Below, piece after piece: positions 1 through 7,935 of a stretch of DNA of 64,000 nt (positions are counted from its first letter, which is position 1; each line of letters begins with the position of its first letter). The position numbers were made by a program, and so were the translations under genes. A model generated the notes under the pieces. The model saw only the letters and a program-made list of their open reading frames with translations. It made no database searches and was not told where the DNA came from. The stretch is from CAVSWT01 sp963731745 (GTDB lineage Bacteria; Bacteroidota; Ignavibacteria; Ignavibacteriales; Ignavibacteriaceae): contig CAVSWT010000002.1 of the NCBI GenBank assembly GCA_963731745.1, positions 1 through 64,000 of the forward strand. Direction: 5' to 3'.

Positions 1-45
1 CTTACAAGCAGAGGGTCCGCGGTTCGAATCCGTGAACGCCCACCA
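1..45 (+). tRNA. tRNA-Val(TAC), 3' part only (gene cut by window start)
   Basis: The window opens in the anticodon loop. The loop occupies 1-7 with TAC at 3-5, followed by the 3' anticodon strand (8-12), a 5-nt variable region (13-17), a T arm whose stem strands are 18-22 and 30-34 around a TTCGAAT loop, the 3' acceptor strand (35-41), discriminator A and an encoded CCA at 43-45. The TAC anticodon and loop are those of tRNA-Val. The 5' half must lie upstream of the window. Its 3' 37 nt (13-49) recur at 344-380 beyond the GIY-YIG ORF. Confidence 0.88.
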
Positions 46-69
46 AAAATCTTCAGGGTTAGTTGTAGT

Positions 70-333
70 TTGAACTATGTTTATATTATCTATTCCTCAA
101 AGATAAATCAGTTTTACATAGGTCATTCATCAAATCTTCAGGAAAGAATTATCAGACATAATTCCAACCGTAATAAATATACAAAGAATAAAGGTCCGTG
201 GGAATTAGTTATATCTTTTCCATGCGAATCAAAATCTAAAGCCTATCAATTAGAACTTAAACTTAAATCAATGAAAAACTCCGCTAAAGCTATTGAATAT
301 TTAAAAAAGTTGGATCAGAGCACTCCGACTTAA
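70..333 (+). CDS. Small GIY-YIG nuclease-domain protein (YhbQ/UPF0213-like), inserted behind tRNA-Val
   Basis: An 87-residue protein that is essentially one GIY-YIG domain. The two motif strands read YVYIIYS and FYIGHSS, followed by a conserved Arg (LQERIIRH), and a Glu in the helix near AYQLELKLK is the expected metal ligand. GIY-YIG domains cut DNA and occur in homing and repair nucleases; the stand-alone type in Bacteroidota has no firmly known role. The start is TTG at 70 with only a weak purine-rich stretch upstream. The frame is open right back through the tRNA 3' half to position 1, so the true N-terminus is uncertain. The last codons (LDQSTPT, stop at 331-333) lie in tRNA D-arm and anticodon-arm-like sequence. 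It is flanked by a 37-nt direct repeat of the tRNA 3' end. Confidence 0.8.
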   Translation: MNYVYIIYSSKINQFYIGHSSNLQERIIRHNSNRNKYTKNKGPWELVISFPCESKSKAYQLELKLKSMKNSAKAIEYLKKLDQSTPT

Positions 334-376
334 TTAGTCGGAGGGGTCCGCGGTTCGAATCCGTGAACGCCCACCA
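308..376 (+). other. Partial, tRNA-like second copy (pseudo-tRNA) downstream of the GIY-YIG ORF
   Basis: From the variable region to CCA (344-376) this is identical to the tRNA-Val gene at 13-45. Upstream of that it still looks like a tRNA: a D-arm-like stretch (AGTTGGATCAGAGCA) and an anticodon-type stem CTCCG/CGGAG. The intervening loop is 11 nt instead of 7, and no 5' acceptor strand pairing with AACGCCC is present. It is therefore most likely non-functional, and its 5' part is shared with the C-terminal codons of the nuclease ORF. Confidence 0.7.
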
Positions 377-381
377 AAAAA

Positions 382-412
382 GCTTCAATTTAAATCGAAT
401 TGAGGCTTTTTT
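382..412 (+). terminator. Intrinsic terminator after the tRNA/GIY-YIG cassette
   Basis: A 9-bp stem (GCTTCAATT at 382-390, AATTGAGGC at 398-406, one G-T pair) with a 7-nt loop is followed by six T. Confidence 0.8.
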
Positions 413-420
413 ATTTTGTG

Positions 421-698
421 AGAATTCTAAAATCCCGCTGATTATGTACGGAGATTGTATGGACTTCGGCCTTTAAAATTTTTTTTTATTCCCTTCATTT
501 TGGCTAATAACCATGCATCATTATTAACTTGACTATTTCATTATTTATTTGCACAATACACTCTATAATTCTTCTCTACTCCGAGAGAGAAAGAATATCT
601 ATCTTATCTTCAACAGGGCTGCATCACATTTTAGATTTCTCTCCCGAAGCATTTTGTAATTTAATTATTGCAATAAATTTTGAGTTAAGGAGGGAGAT
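421..698. other. Intergenic region, nothing recognised
   Basis: This is an AT-rich stretch between the terminator and the lipoprotein gene. I see no ORF, RNA fold or repeat. A purine-rich ribosome-binding site (AAGGAGGGAG) lies just before the ATG at 699. Confidence 0.5.
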
Positions 699-1395
699 AT
701 GAAAAAGTTAGTACTCTTAATCAGTCTGGTATTTATTACAGGTTGTTCGTCAATTCAAACCCAAAAATCCGTTGTAAAAGAACCTGAATTACTAAAACAA
801 TATCAGTTACCGCTAATTCCACAATCAATTTATAAACAAGATATGGAGTTAGTATGTGATATGCTTATTTCTATTGATGGTTCAGTAGATCGGGCTAGCC
901 TCATTAAAAGCAGTGGTGATAAGGAATGGGATGAACAAGCGATAGCTTCAATATTGAAGTGGAAGTTTACTCCTCCAATGTTTAATGAAAAACCTATTAA
1001 GATTATTAATTCGCAGGAAAATTAAAATTCAATTTACCGATCCAGAAATAATCAATCTTGCAGAGATAGTTATTAATAATTTTATGCTGGCTGACTCCGT
1101 ATATAAAGCTATGGTTGCCGGAGCAGATTTTAGTCAAATGGCGGCTAGGTATTCAATCAGTCCATCGCGGTTTAATAATGGCATTTTAGGTGAAACCAAC
1201 ATTCAAAATTATTCTAAAAACATCTCATCAATACTTTCTAATTTAAAAGAAGGGGAATTTACTCCTCCGATTTCATATGGGCAAAACTATATTATTTTTA
1301 AGAGGTTAAAAGGAATTGAAAGTGTTGATAAAAAAGAAATAATTAAGAATAACGATAACTTTTTCTTTGAAACAAAAAACTACGTTTCATTATAA
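699..1395 (+). pseudogene. Lipoprotein with TonB C-terminal-like and parvulin-like (PpiC) domains, interrupted by a +1 frameshift
   Basis: Two overlapping reading frames appear to be one gene. The first (699-1025) has a lipoprotein signal ending FITGC and a TonB_C-like domain (SIDGSVDRASLIKSSG, ILKWKFTPPMFNEKPIKI). The second (open from before 985 to 1395) continues that fold with IRRKIKIQF, then a parvulin/PpiC-like stretch (GADFSQMAARYSISPS, NLKEGEFTPPISYGQNYIIFKRL). Joined at about 1005-1015 they give a protein of roughly 230 residues. The excellent ribosome-binding site belongs to the first frame; the second has no start signal of its own. The domains suggest an envelope lipoprotein, perhaps a folding or scaffold factor, but no partner gene is adjacent. 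It could be a pseudogene, a base-call error or a recoded gene. Confidence 0.65.
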
Positions 1396-1417
1396 TGGGT
1401 TAAATCAGGAAATTCAA

Positions 1418-1446
1418 AGGTGAACATAAAACGTTCACCTTTTTTA
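1418..1446 (+). terminator. Terminator between the lipoprotein gene and kgd
   Basis: An 8-bp perfect stem (AGGTGAAC at 1418-1425, GTTCACCT at 1433-1440) with a 7-nt loop is followed by a T run. It sits between convergent genes and may also slow transcription arriving on the minus strand, although the T run there is poor. Confidence 0.8.
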
Positions 1447-1457
1447 ATAATCCGGGT

Positions 1458-4400
1458 TTAATCTTTAAATGCCTCTTTTACCAAATCTACTTGCTGTTTG
1501 CCTGAAATACGTGATGATCCGACTGCGGGACTTGCACTTTCTGGCCTCCCAACATATTTAAGTTTTTGCCATTCAGAAAGATCATCATACATTCTTTGCG
1601 TTAAGAAATTCCATGCACCCATATTTTTTGGTTCTTCCTGAACCCAACGAATGGATTTTGCATTTGTGTAAGATGATAATAAATTTTTCATCTTCTCGGA
1701 TTTGTAAGGATAATATTGTTCAAGCCTAACAATTGCTGTATCATCAATTTCGTTTTCTGTTCGATACTTCATTAAATCGTAATAAACTTTCCCGCTGGTT
1801 AAAACTACTTTTTCAACAAACTTCTTTTTTTCAATGGTTGTGTCGTCAATTATTTCATAAAACTTGCCGTTAATAAATTCATCCTTTGGTGATTTAGCTT
1901 CCGCTCTTCGAAGCAAACTTTTGGGAGTCATAACTATTAATGGTTTTCTTTCTGCATGTAAAATTTGTCTTCTCAGCAAATGGAAATATTGTGCAGGAGT
2001 TGAAGGGTTGCAAACTTGCATATTGTTTTCTGCACATAATATTAAAAATCTTTCCAATCTAGCGCTAGAGTGTTCCGGCCCTTGTCCTTCAAAACCGTGA
2101 GGCAGAAGCATTACAACACTATTTGGTACTTTCCATTTTTCATACGACGCTACAATAAAATTATCTATTATCACTTGTGCACCATTTGAAAAATCTCCAA
2201 ACTGTGCTTCCCATATAACCAAAGCTAGAGGATCGGCTGTACTGTATCCATACTCGAAACCAAGTACAGCGGCTTCGGACAGTAAACTGTCAAGTGCTTC
2301 AAGCCTTGCCTGATTTTTAGATATAAAATTTAAATAAAAATATTCTTCTCCGGTTTCAATGTCCGTTAATGCCAAATGCCTCTGACTAAAAGTTCCGCGA
2401 ACACTATCTTGACCACTTAATCGAACGGGTGTTCCCTCCATCAAAAGACTTCCGAATGCAAGTGATTCTGCAAACGCCCAGTCAGCATCAATTGAACCAT
2501 CAACTAACTTTTTCCGATTCTCCAGAAATTTTTTAAGCTTTGGATGAATATGAAAATTTTCTGGTTCCGTTGTTATTGCATCAACAATTTTTTCCAAAGT
2601 TTCTTCTGATATATTGGTGTCTTTTATAGGTTCAACCGCATCCATTTTTTCTTTAGTTACAGCTAAAGGAACATCTGTGTTAAATTCAGTACTTTTCTTT
2701 TTTATCTTATCAAAAGACTCACTTAATTTACCTGTGATATTTTCATTCATCTGATTTATTTCTTCTTTTGAAAGAGTTTTATTTTTCAAAAGAAAATTTG
2801 AATAAATTTCTCTAACCGAAGGATGGCTTTTTATTTTTTCATAAAGAATTGGCTGAGTAAATCCGGGTTCATCACCTTCATTATGGCCATGTCTTCTGTA
2901 ACCGAATAAATCTATAACTACATCTTTCTTAAATTTCTGTCGATATTCGAAAGCAAGCTTTGCAACCCAAATCGACGCTTCAGGATCATCACCGTTCACA
3001 TGGAAAATTGGGGCTTGAATCATTTTAGCAACATCAGTCGCATATACAGAAGACCGTGCATCTTCAGGTGTTGTAGTAAAACCAATTTGATTATTAATAA
3101 TGATGTGAACAGTTCCGCCGGTTCTATATCCGCTTAGTTGAGAAAGATTCAAAGTTTCGGCAACAACTCCTTGTCCGGCAAAAGCTGCATCTCCATGAAT
3201 TAAAACGGTCATTACCTTTATATGATTTTTATGGTCATCTACTCTTGTTTGTTTAGCTCTCACAATACCTTCAACAACGGGATTAACCCATTCAAGATGG
3301 CTAGGGTTTGAGGCTAATGATACAACAATCTCATTTCCTCTTTGAGTTTTGTATAAGCCCGATGCGCCTAAATGATATTTAACATCGCCGGAACCTTCAA
3401 TAGAATTAGGATCACGGATATCTTCAAACTCAGAAAAAATTGAATCGTATGATTTACCAATTATATTTGCTAGAACATTTAATCTTCCCCGGTGAGCCAT
3501 ACCTAAAACAACTTCATTAACTTCATCATCACTTGCTTCGTTCAATAACAAGTCTAAAACCGGGATTAAAGTTTCAGAGCCTTCCAAAGAAAATCTTTTA
3601 TGTCCAATAAATCTATTATGAATGAAATGTTCGAAATTTTCGGCAATGATTAATTTGTTTAGAATATTTTTCTTTAATTCTATTTCAAAATTTGGAGAAT
3701 TCTTTATTGGTTCCATTTGACTCTGAAGCCATGATTTTTCTTCCGGGTTTTGAATGTGCATATATTCAATCCCTATTTTCTCACAATAAGTCTTTTGAAG
3801 TATTTCTATAATTTCTCTTAACGTAGCAGTTTGAACTCCGCCAAAACCACCGGTGATAAATTCACGATCATAATCCCAAAAGGTTAATTTGTATGTTGCG
3901 GGATCAAGTTCAGCATGATATGAATTTGGAGTTCCTAACGGATCAAGGTTTGCAATTAAGTGGCCTCTTACTCTATAAAGATTAATGAATTGTAAAACAC
4001 GTGCCTGCTTTTCAATTTCTTCAGTGTTAGTTGCTTTATTAAATGCTCCCGGATAATAATCTGTCTTCCAGGATAAAGGCTGATGCGGAATTTTTAACGC
4101 TGCAAAAATTTCCTCATAAAAATTTCTTTCACCTAAAAGTAGTTCAGCAATATCTTTTAAGAATAATCCTGATTCTGCACCTTGAATTATTCTATGATCA
4201 TAAGTGCTGGTTATATTCATAACTTTGCTAACGCCTAAAGTAGAGATTGTTCCAGGCGACATAGCTTGATATTCAGCAGGGTATTGAATAGAGCCAGTAG
4301 CCACAATAGTTCCTTGTCCAACCATTAATCGTGGAACCGAAGCAATAGTTCCAATTGTTCCAGGATTTGTAAGTGTAATTGTGGTTCCTAAAAATTCTGC

Positions 4401-5078
4401 AGGGTCAATTTGGCCTTTGCGAGAACGTTTTACTAAATCTTCATATGCTTCCCAGTATTGCTTAAAGTTCATTAGATCAGCATTTTTAATATTTGGAACT
4501 ATTAAAGAGCGTGAACCATCTTTTTTTTCTATGTCGATTGCTAAACCAAGATTTACATGTTTTCGCTTGATGACCTGCGGTTTATTATTAATGATTGTGA
4601 AAGCATTGTTCATCGCGTGCATATTATTGACTGCTCTCAAAATAGCCCAGGAAATTAAATGCGTATATGAAATTTTACCTTCATTTCTTTGAAACAAAGT
4701 TTTATTTATTATAATTCTATTTTCTTCAAGAAGTTTAACCGGAATAGTTCTTTGTGAAGTTGCCACTGGAATAGTAAGACTGCTGTTCATGTTTTCTAAT
4801 ATTTTTGCAGCACTTCCCGCAATAACTTGAGTTAGATCATCTTCGGAAGGTTTAGGTAGAGTAAATTCTTTTGAAGCTGCCAGTATGGAAGAATTTATTT
4901 GTTCATCAACGTTTCCATTTGCTTTGCCATTTGCATCGCCAAAAAATTTTCTCCATTGATCGGGAACTTCTTCAGGATTTTCTTGATATTGCTTATAAAG
5001 ATATTCCACAAACCAAGTATTGGCTCCAAATTTTTCTAATTCTTCCTGCTGTTCTTTAGTTAATTCTTGGGTTTTCAT
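1458..5078 (-). CDS. kgd: Multifunctional 2-oxoglutarate decarboxylase/dehydrogenase E1 fused to an E2 catalytic domain (Kgd type)
   Basis: 1206 residues. It is a thiamine-diphosphate enzyme acting on 2-oxoglutarate in the TCA cycle. Residues 1-50 are the short E1 N-terminal helix (WFVEYLYKQY). Residues ~100-325 are a lipoyl-dependent acyltransferase catalytic domain with its DHRIIQG motif at 294-300. From ~360 to the end it is SucA-like E1 (YRVRGHLIANLDPLG, HRGRLNVLANI, GDAAFAGQGVVAETLNLS, and the metal/thiamine region IIINNQIGF). There is no lipoyl domain, so a separate lipoylated protein would be needed for full dehydrogenase activity. Length and order match mycobacterial Kgd (about 1230 residues). 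It appears monocistronic, divergent from pdxH, ending at a terminator shared with the convergent lipoprotein gene. Confidence 0.95.
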   Translation of the reverse strand: MKTQELTKEQQEELEKFGANTWFVEYLYKQYQENPEEVPDQWRKFFGDANGKANGNVDEQINSSILAASKEFTLPKPSEDDLTQVIAGSAAKILENMNSSLTIPVATSQRTIPVKLLEENRIIINKTLFQRNEGKISYTHLISWAILRAVNNMHAMNNAFTIINNKPQVIKRKHVNLGLAIDIEKKDGSRSLIVPNIKNADLMNFKQYWEAYEDLVKRSRKGQIDPAEFLGTTITLTNPGTIGTIASVPRLMVGQGTIVATGSIQYPAEYQAMSPGTISTLGVSKVMNITSTYDHRIIQGAESGLFLKDIAELLLGERNFYEEIFAALKIPHQPLSWKTDYYPGAFNKATNTEEIEKQARVLQFINLYRVRGHLIANLDPLGTPNSYHAELDPATYKLTFWDYDREFITGGFGGVQTATLREIIEILQKTYCEKIGIEYMHIQNPEEKSWLQSQMEPIKNSPNFEIELKKNILNKLIIAENFEHFIHNRFIGHKRFSLEGSETLIPVLDLLLNEASDDEVNEVVLGMAHRGRLNVLANIIGKSYDSIFSEFEDIRDPNSIEGSGDVKYHLGASGLYKTQRGNEIVVSLASNPSHLEWVNPVVEGIVRAKQTRVDDHKNHIKVMTVLIHGDAAFAGQGVVAETLNLSQLSGYRTGGTVHIIINNQIGFTTTPEDARSSVYATDVAKMIQAPIFHVNGDDPEASIWVAKLAFEYRQKFKKDVVIDLFGYRRHGHNEGDEPGFTQPILYEKIKSHPSVREIYSNFLLKNKTLSKEEINQMNENITGKLSESFDKIKKKSTEFNTDVPLAVTKEKMDAVEPIKDTNISEETLEKIVDAITTEPENFHIHPKLKKFLENRKKLVDGSIDADWAFAESLAFGSLLMEGTPVRLSGQDSVRGTFSQRHLALTDIETGEEYFYLNFISKNQARLEALDSLLSEAAVLGFEYGYSTADPLALVIWEAQFGDFSNGAQVIIDNFIVASYEKWKVPNSVVMLLPHGFEGQGPEHSSARLERFLILCAENNMQVCNPSTPAQYFHLLRRQILHAERKPLIVMTPKSLLRRAEAKSPKDEFINGKFYEIIDDTTIEKKKFVEKVVLTSGKVYYDLMKYRTENEIDDTAIVRLEQYYPYKSEKMKNLLSSYTNAKSIRWVQEEPKNMGAWNFLTQRMYDDLSEWQKLKYVGRPESASPAVGSSRISGKQQVDLVKEAFKD

Positions 5079-5282
5079 TTTTATTAATTTTTTACTATTG
5101 AAAAATATTTTTAATTTAGTTTATTCATTTTTTATAAAACACAAATAACCATCTGCACAGAATTATAACCATAGTTATATTTGTGTGTAATATACATTAA
5201 AAAGCATGGATTTTTGTGCTTTCTAATGTAACAAAATTGCGGATGTATTGTAATGCAAAATTAGTTAATTAAAAATAAGATT

Positions 5283-5930
5283 ATGATTGATAATAACGAA
5301 ATTTCGAAATTAAGAAAAGAATATTCTCTAAAAGAGCTAAGAAAAAAAAATGTGAACAAAAATCCATTCGATCAATTTTCAAATTGGTTTCAAGATGCTG
5401 TAAAATCTAAAATTGAAGAGCCGAATGCAATGATATTAGCCACAGCAGATAAAAGTGGGACGCCTTCTTTAAGGGTTGTGCTTTTAAAAAGTGTGGATAT
5501 AGATGGATTAATTTTCTATACAAATTATAATAGTCAAAAGGGAAGAGAACTATCTGAAAACCCCAATGCTTCAATATTATTCTTTTGGCTGCCGTTAGAA
5601 CGGCAAATTAGGATTAGCGGAAAAGTAATAAAGTTGGATGAAAAGGAATCGTTTGAATATTTCAAATCACGGCCTTACGAAAGTCAAATTGGAGCATGGG
5701 CATCCAAACAAAGTGAAGCTATAGATGACAGATCTGAATTAGAAAAGAAATTTGAAAAGTATAAATCGCTGTTCAAAGAGGGAAACGTGCCATTGCCGCC
5801 GAATTGGGGAGGCTTTAAACTTGTACCTCAGACATTTGAATTTTGGCAGGGAAGAGAAAGCCGTTTGCACGATAGAATTCGTTACAGCAAATCTGAAAAT
5901 GGTTGGGACCTTCACCGAATCTCTCCCTAA
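5283..5930 (+). CDS. pdxH: Pyridoxamine/pyridoxine 5'-phosphate oxidase
   Basis: 215 residues, full length for the family. It oxidises pyridoxamine or pyridoxine 5'-phosphate to pyridoxal 5'-phosphate using FMN, in the cytosol. Family stretches visible in order are NPFDQFSNWFQDA, AMILATADKSGTPSLRVVLLK, FYTNYNSQKGRELSENP, RQIRISGKV, SRPYESQIGAWASKQS, PPNWGGFKLVP and the C-terminal FWQGRESRLHDRI/WDLHRISP. The arginines of the last motif contact the substrate phosphate. It stands alone, divergent from kgd and followed by a weak hairpin. Confidence 0.95.
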   Translation: MIDNNEISKLRKEYSLKELRKKNVNKNPFDQFSNWFQDAVKSKIEEPNAMILATADKSGTPSLRVVLLKSVDIDGLIFYTNYNSQKGRELSENPNASILFFWLPLERQIRISGKVIKLDEKESFEYFKSRPYESQIGAWASKQSEAIDDRSELEKKFEKYKSLFKEGNVPLPPNWGGFKLVPQTFEFWQGRESRLHDRIRYSKSENGWDLHRISP

Positions 5931-5965
5931 ATAAGCATAATTAAATAATAATGTATGCTTATTTT
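5931..5965 (+). terminator. Possible terminator after pdxH
   Basis: A 9-bp AT-rich stem (ATAAGCATA at 5931-5939, TATGCTTAT at 5954-5962) with a 14-nt loop begins right after the stop codon. Only a short T run follows, so strength is doubtful. Confidence 0.45.
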
Positions 5966-6095
5966 ACTCTATCACAAACTCGGTTTATAATCAATATTGA
6001 CAAATTTTGATTTTTACTCATTTCTTCAACAATTCCAGTAGAATCAAAAACCAACTCAATTTATCACGTAAGTTTAATTAAATTAAACTTTTACA

Positions 6096-6377
6096 GTGGA
6101 ATATCCGATTATAATTTATAATAGTTTAGCTCACGAAAGAATTTTTATGTTACCGGAAAAAGGTGATATCGTTTGGGAGAAAATAGTTTTAGGCAAGAAA
6201 GAAATAAAATTCAACACATTAGGGGCAAAATTATTTATGAATCGAATTTTATTAAGCACAAAAAAGGATTCAACCTCTAAAAATGTTAATAAATGCGTAG
6301 ATGAATTACTTGAATATTTAAGTAAAAATGGAAATAGTATGAACTCAGAGTTAAATGAAATAAGGGGATCAAAATAA
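6096..6377 (+). CDS. Hypothetical protein, 93 residues
   Basis: Not recognised. It starts with GTG at 6096 (MEYPIIIYNS). The protein is soluble-looking, with mixed charge, no signal peptide and no membrane segment. The C-terminal third is lysine- and asparagine-rich and probably helical. It ends two bases before the next gene at 6380, so the two are almost certainly cotranscribed and may act together. There is no good Shine-Dalgarno sequence. Confidence 0.6.
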   Translation: MEYPIIIYNSLAHERIFMLPEKGDIVWEKIVLGKKEIKFNTLGAKLFMNRILLSTKKDSTSKNVNKCVDELLEYLSKNGNSMNSELNEIRGSK

Positions 6378-6379
6378 TT

Positions 6380-7363
6380 ATGAAAAAATTATTACGAATT
6401 GAAGATGTTGTTTCTAAAATTAACAATGGAGAATTTTTAATTCTGGCTGCCGATGAAAATTTGCTGAATCAACTTCCGAAAGGCAATTGGATCGGCGGAA
6501 CTATTCCATATTTTATGGATGAAGATGGTGGAATATTCACTAAAAACGAAATTTTTGTTGATGATATTCCTGACTTTGTCAAAAATGTTAAAATAAAATT
6601 TTATGATGAAAAAGAACTTCCAAGCATTACATCAGATGCTTACCAAAATGGATATACTGTTTTAATTATTCCGGGTTTTAGTGAGTTGCATATTTCATTT
6701 GCGGAAAAATCAAATCAATACCGCGATATATTTTTAAATCCTTTAGTGGGCTGGGTCGCAGGAATTGATTTGGCTGATCTTGGTAGGGTTAAACCTAAAG
6801 TCTATAATGGAATTTTAGGAGAAAGTTCCACAACAAAATCAACAGTCATGCATGTTGAATTGCCTGATAATAAAATTCCAACGCTGGATATAGTTAATTT
6901 ATTTGAGCAAGGTGATGGCGATACTATTACTTTTGGGGAATCTGGCTTTAAAGTAAAAGATTGTTTTATAAATGGAGAGAAGAAAAATTTTGCTGAGTAT
7001 CTGCATGATTCAAAAATTGATTCACGTTTGCCGCTTGTGGCCGATTACTACGGTGTTATGATTAATACAAGTTTTAGTAAGATAGACATTCATAGCAAAC
7101 ATGTTAATTTCTACGCGCCGGTTTTTAAAGATGTGGAATACAAAATAGCTAAGCCAATTAAAAATTATGTCAGCACTTTCATTCAGCAAGTTTCAAGACT
7201 AAATATTAACCCGGTTTTTTCATGCAACTGCATTTTAAATTATCTTTATTCTGAACTAGAAGGTAAGAAAACCGCAAATATTACAGGCCCAATGACTTTC
7301 GGAGAAATTGCATATCAATTACTGAATCAAACAATGGTATATCTGAACATTGAAGATATATAA
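6380..7363 (+). CDS. Uncharacterised conserved protein with a FIST-C-like end (resembles DUF6976 proteins)
   Basis: 327 residues, cytosolic in appearance. The N-terminus has a conserved-looking block (LLNQLPKGNWIGGTIPYFM). The C-terminus has CNCILNYLYSELEGK followed by GPMTFGEIAYQLLNQT, which recalls the end of FIST sensory domains. From memory, similar proteins are annotated as DUF6976; this was not checked. The middle holds PGFSELHISFAEKSNQY and a short glycine-rich turn (FEQGDGDTITFGESG). It forms a two-gene unit with the 93-residue ORF upstream. A ligand-sensing role is a guess from the FIST resemblance only. Confidence 0.7.
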   Translation: MKKLLRIEDVVSKINNGEFLILAADENLLNQLPKGNWIGGTIPYFMDEDGGIFTKNEIFVDDIPDFVKNVKIKFYDEKELPSITSDAYQNGYTVLIIPGFSELHISFAEKSNQYRDIFLNPLVGWVAGIDLADLGRVKPKVYNGILGESSTTKSTVMHVELPDNKIPTLDIVNLFEQGDGDTITFGESGFKVKDCFINGEKKNFAEYLHDSKIDSRLPLVADYYGVMINTSFSKIDIHSKHVNFYAPVFKDVEYKIAKPIKNYVSTFIQQVSRLNINPVFSCNCILNYLYSELEGKKTANITGPMTFGEIAYQLLNQTMVYLNIEDI

Positions 7364-7374
7364 TTTTTTAAAAA

Positions 7375-7773
7375 TTAATTAATTTTCAAAAATAACTTCC
7401 CGCATATAATTGGAGCAAATAGATTAGCAAGAAGAACAAAGCTCCAAACTCTTCCTCTTAAAATATTATAATCTGCAAGTAATTTACTCCACGGGTGATC
7501 CATTACATAGTGGCCAAATAAAAACTCAAAAATTATTGTGAACGAAAACCAAAAAATTCCGATCGTCCATAAATTTTTATAGGATGTAATTTTCAAATTA
7601 TTTATAAAAAAGTAAGCGACAATAAATATTATTAAAATCAGAATAACAGAACTGATTACATGTCCAATATATTCCCCAAAATTAGGCGTAATTAATTTCA
7701 CTCTTAACGTACCATTAAGTATTGCCAGTACAGCTAAAAGAAACCAGATACCGAGAGATTTTAGAATCAACAT
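7375..7773 (-). CDS. Small membrane protein with four transmembrane segments
   Basis: 132 residues with four hydrophobic segments, around residues 2-20, 38-60, 68-85 and 108-127. Between the third and fourth lies a polar, conserved-looking stretch (FGHYVMDHPWSKLLADYN and LRGRVW) that could be a functional loop. Function not recognised. It is convergent with the gene ending at 7363 (only 11 bp apart) and is apparently monocistronic. Confidence 0.65.
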   Translation of the reverse strand: MLILKSLGIWFLLAVLAILNGTLRVKLITPNFGEYIGHVISSVILILIIFIVAYFFINNLKITSYKNLWTIGIFWFSFTIIFEFLFGHYVMDHPWSKLLADYNILRGRVWSFVLLANLFAPIICGKLFLKIN

Positions 7774-7935
7774 ATAAGTATTAAATTTTTATGGATAGCT
7801 CCTCTTTCTAATATCAAAAATAAATTTAAAAAATTATTTATTCAATTATGATTTTAATCTGTTTGATTATTATACTAACTACACTAATTGTGGAAGGATA
7901 TCCAAATCATAAATAAAGTACAGAGAATTCAAGGT

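Larger units (their letters stand above)
13..380 (+). repeat. 37-nt direct repeats of the tRNA 3' end (13-49 and 344-380) bounding a 331-bp unit
   Basis: Both copies run from the tRNA variable region through CCA into a short A-run and are identical by eye over 37 nt. The GIY-YIG ORF lies between them. Repeats of a tRNA 3' end are the usual footprint of site-specific integration at a tRNA gene. Here no integrase is present and the enclosed unit is only one nuclease gene long. Confidence 0.85.

Noticed and set aside
308..376. A second functional tRNA gene after the GIY-YIG ORF
   Set aside because: No 5' acceptor strand pairs with the 3' strand and the anticodon loop is 11 nt, so it is treated as a partial copy.
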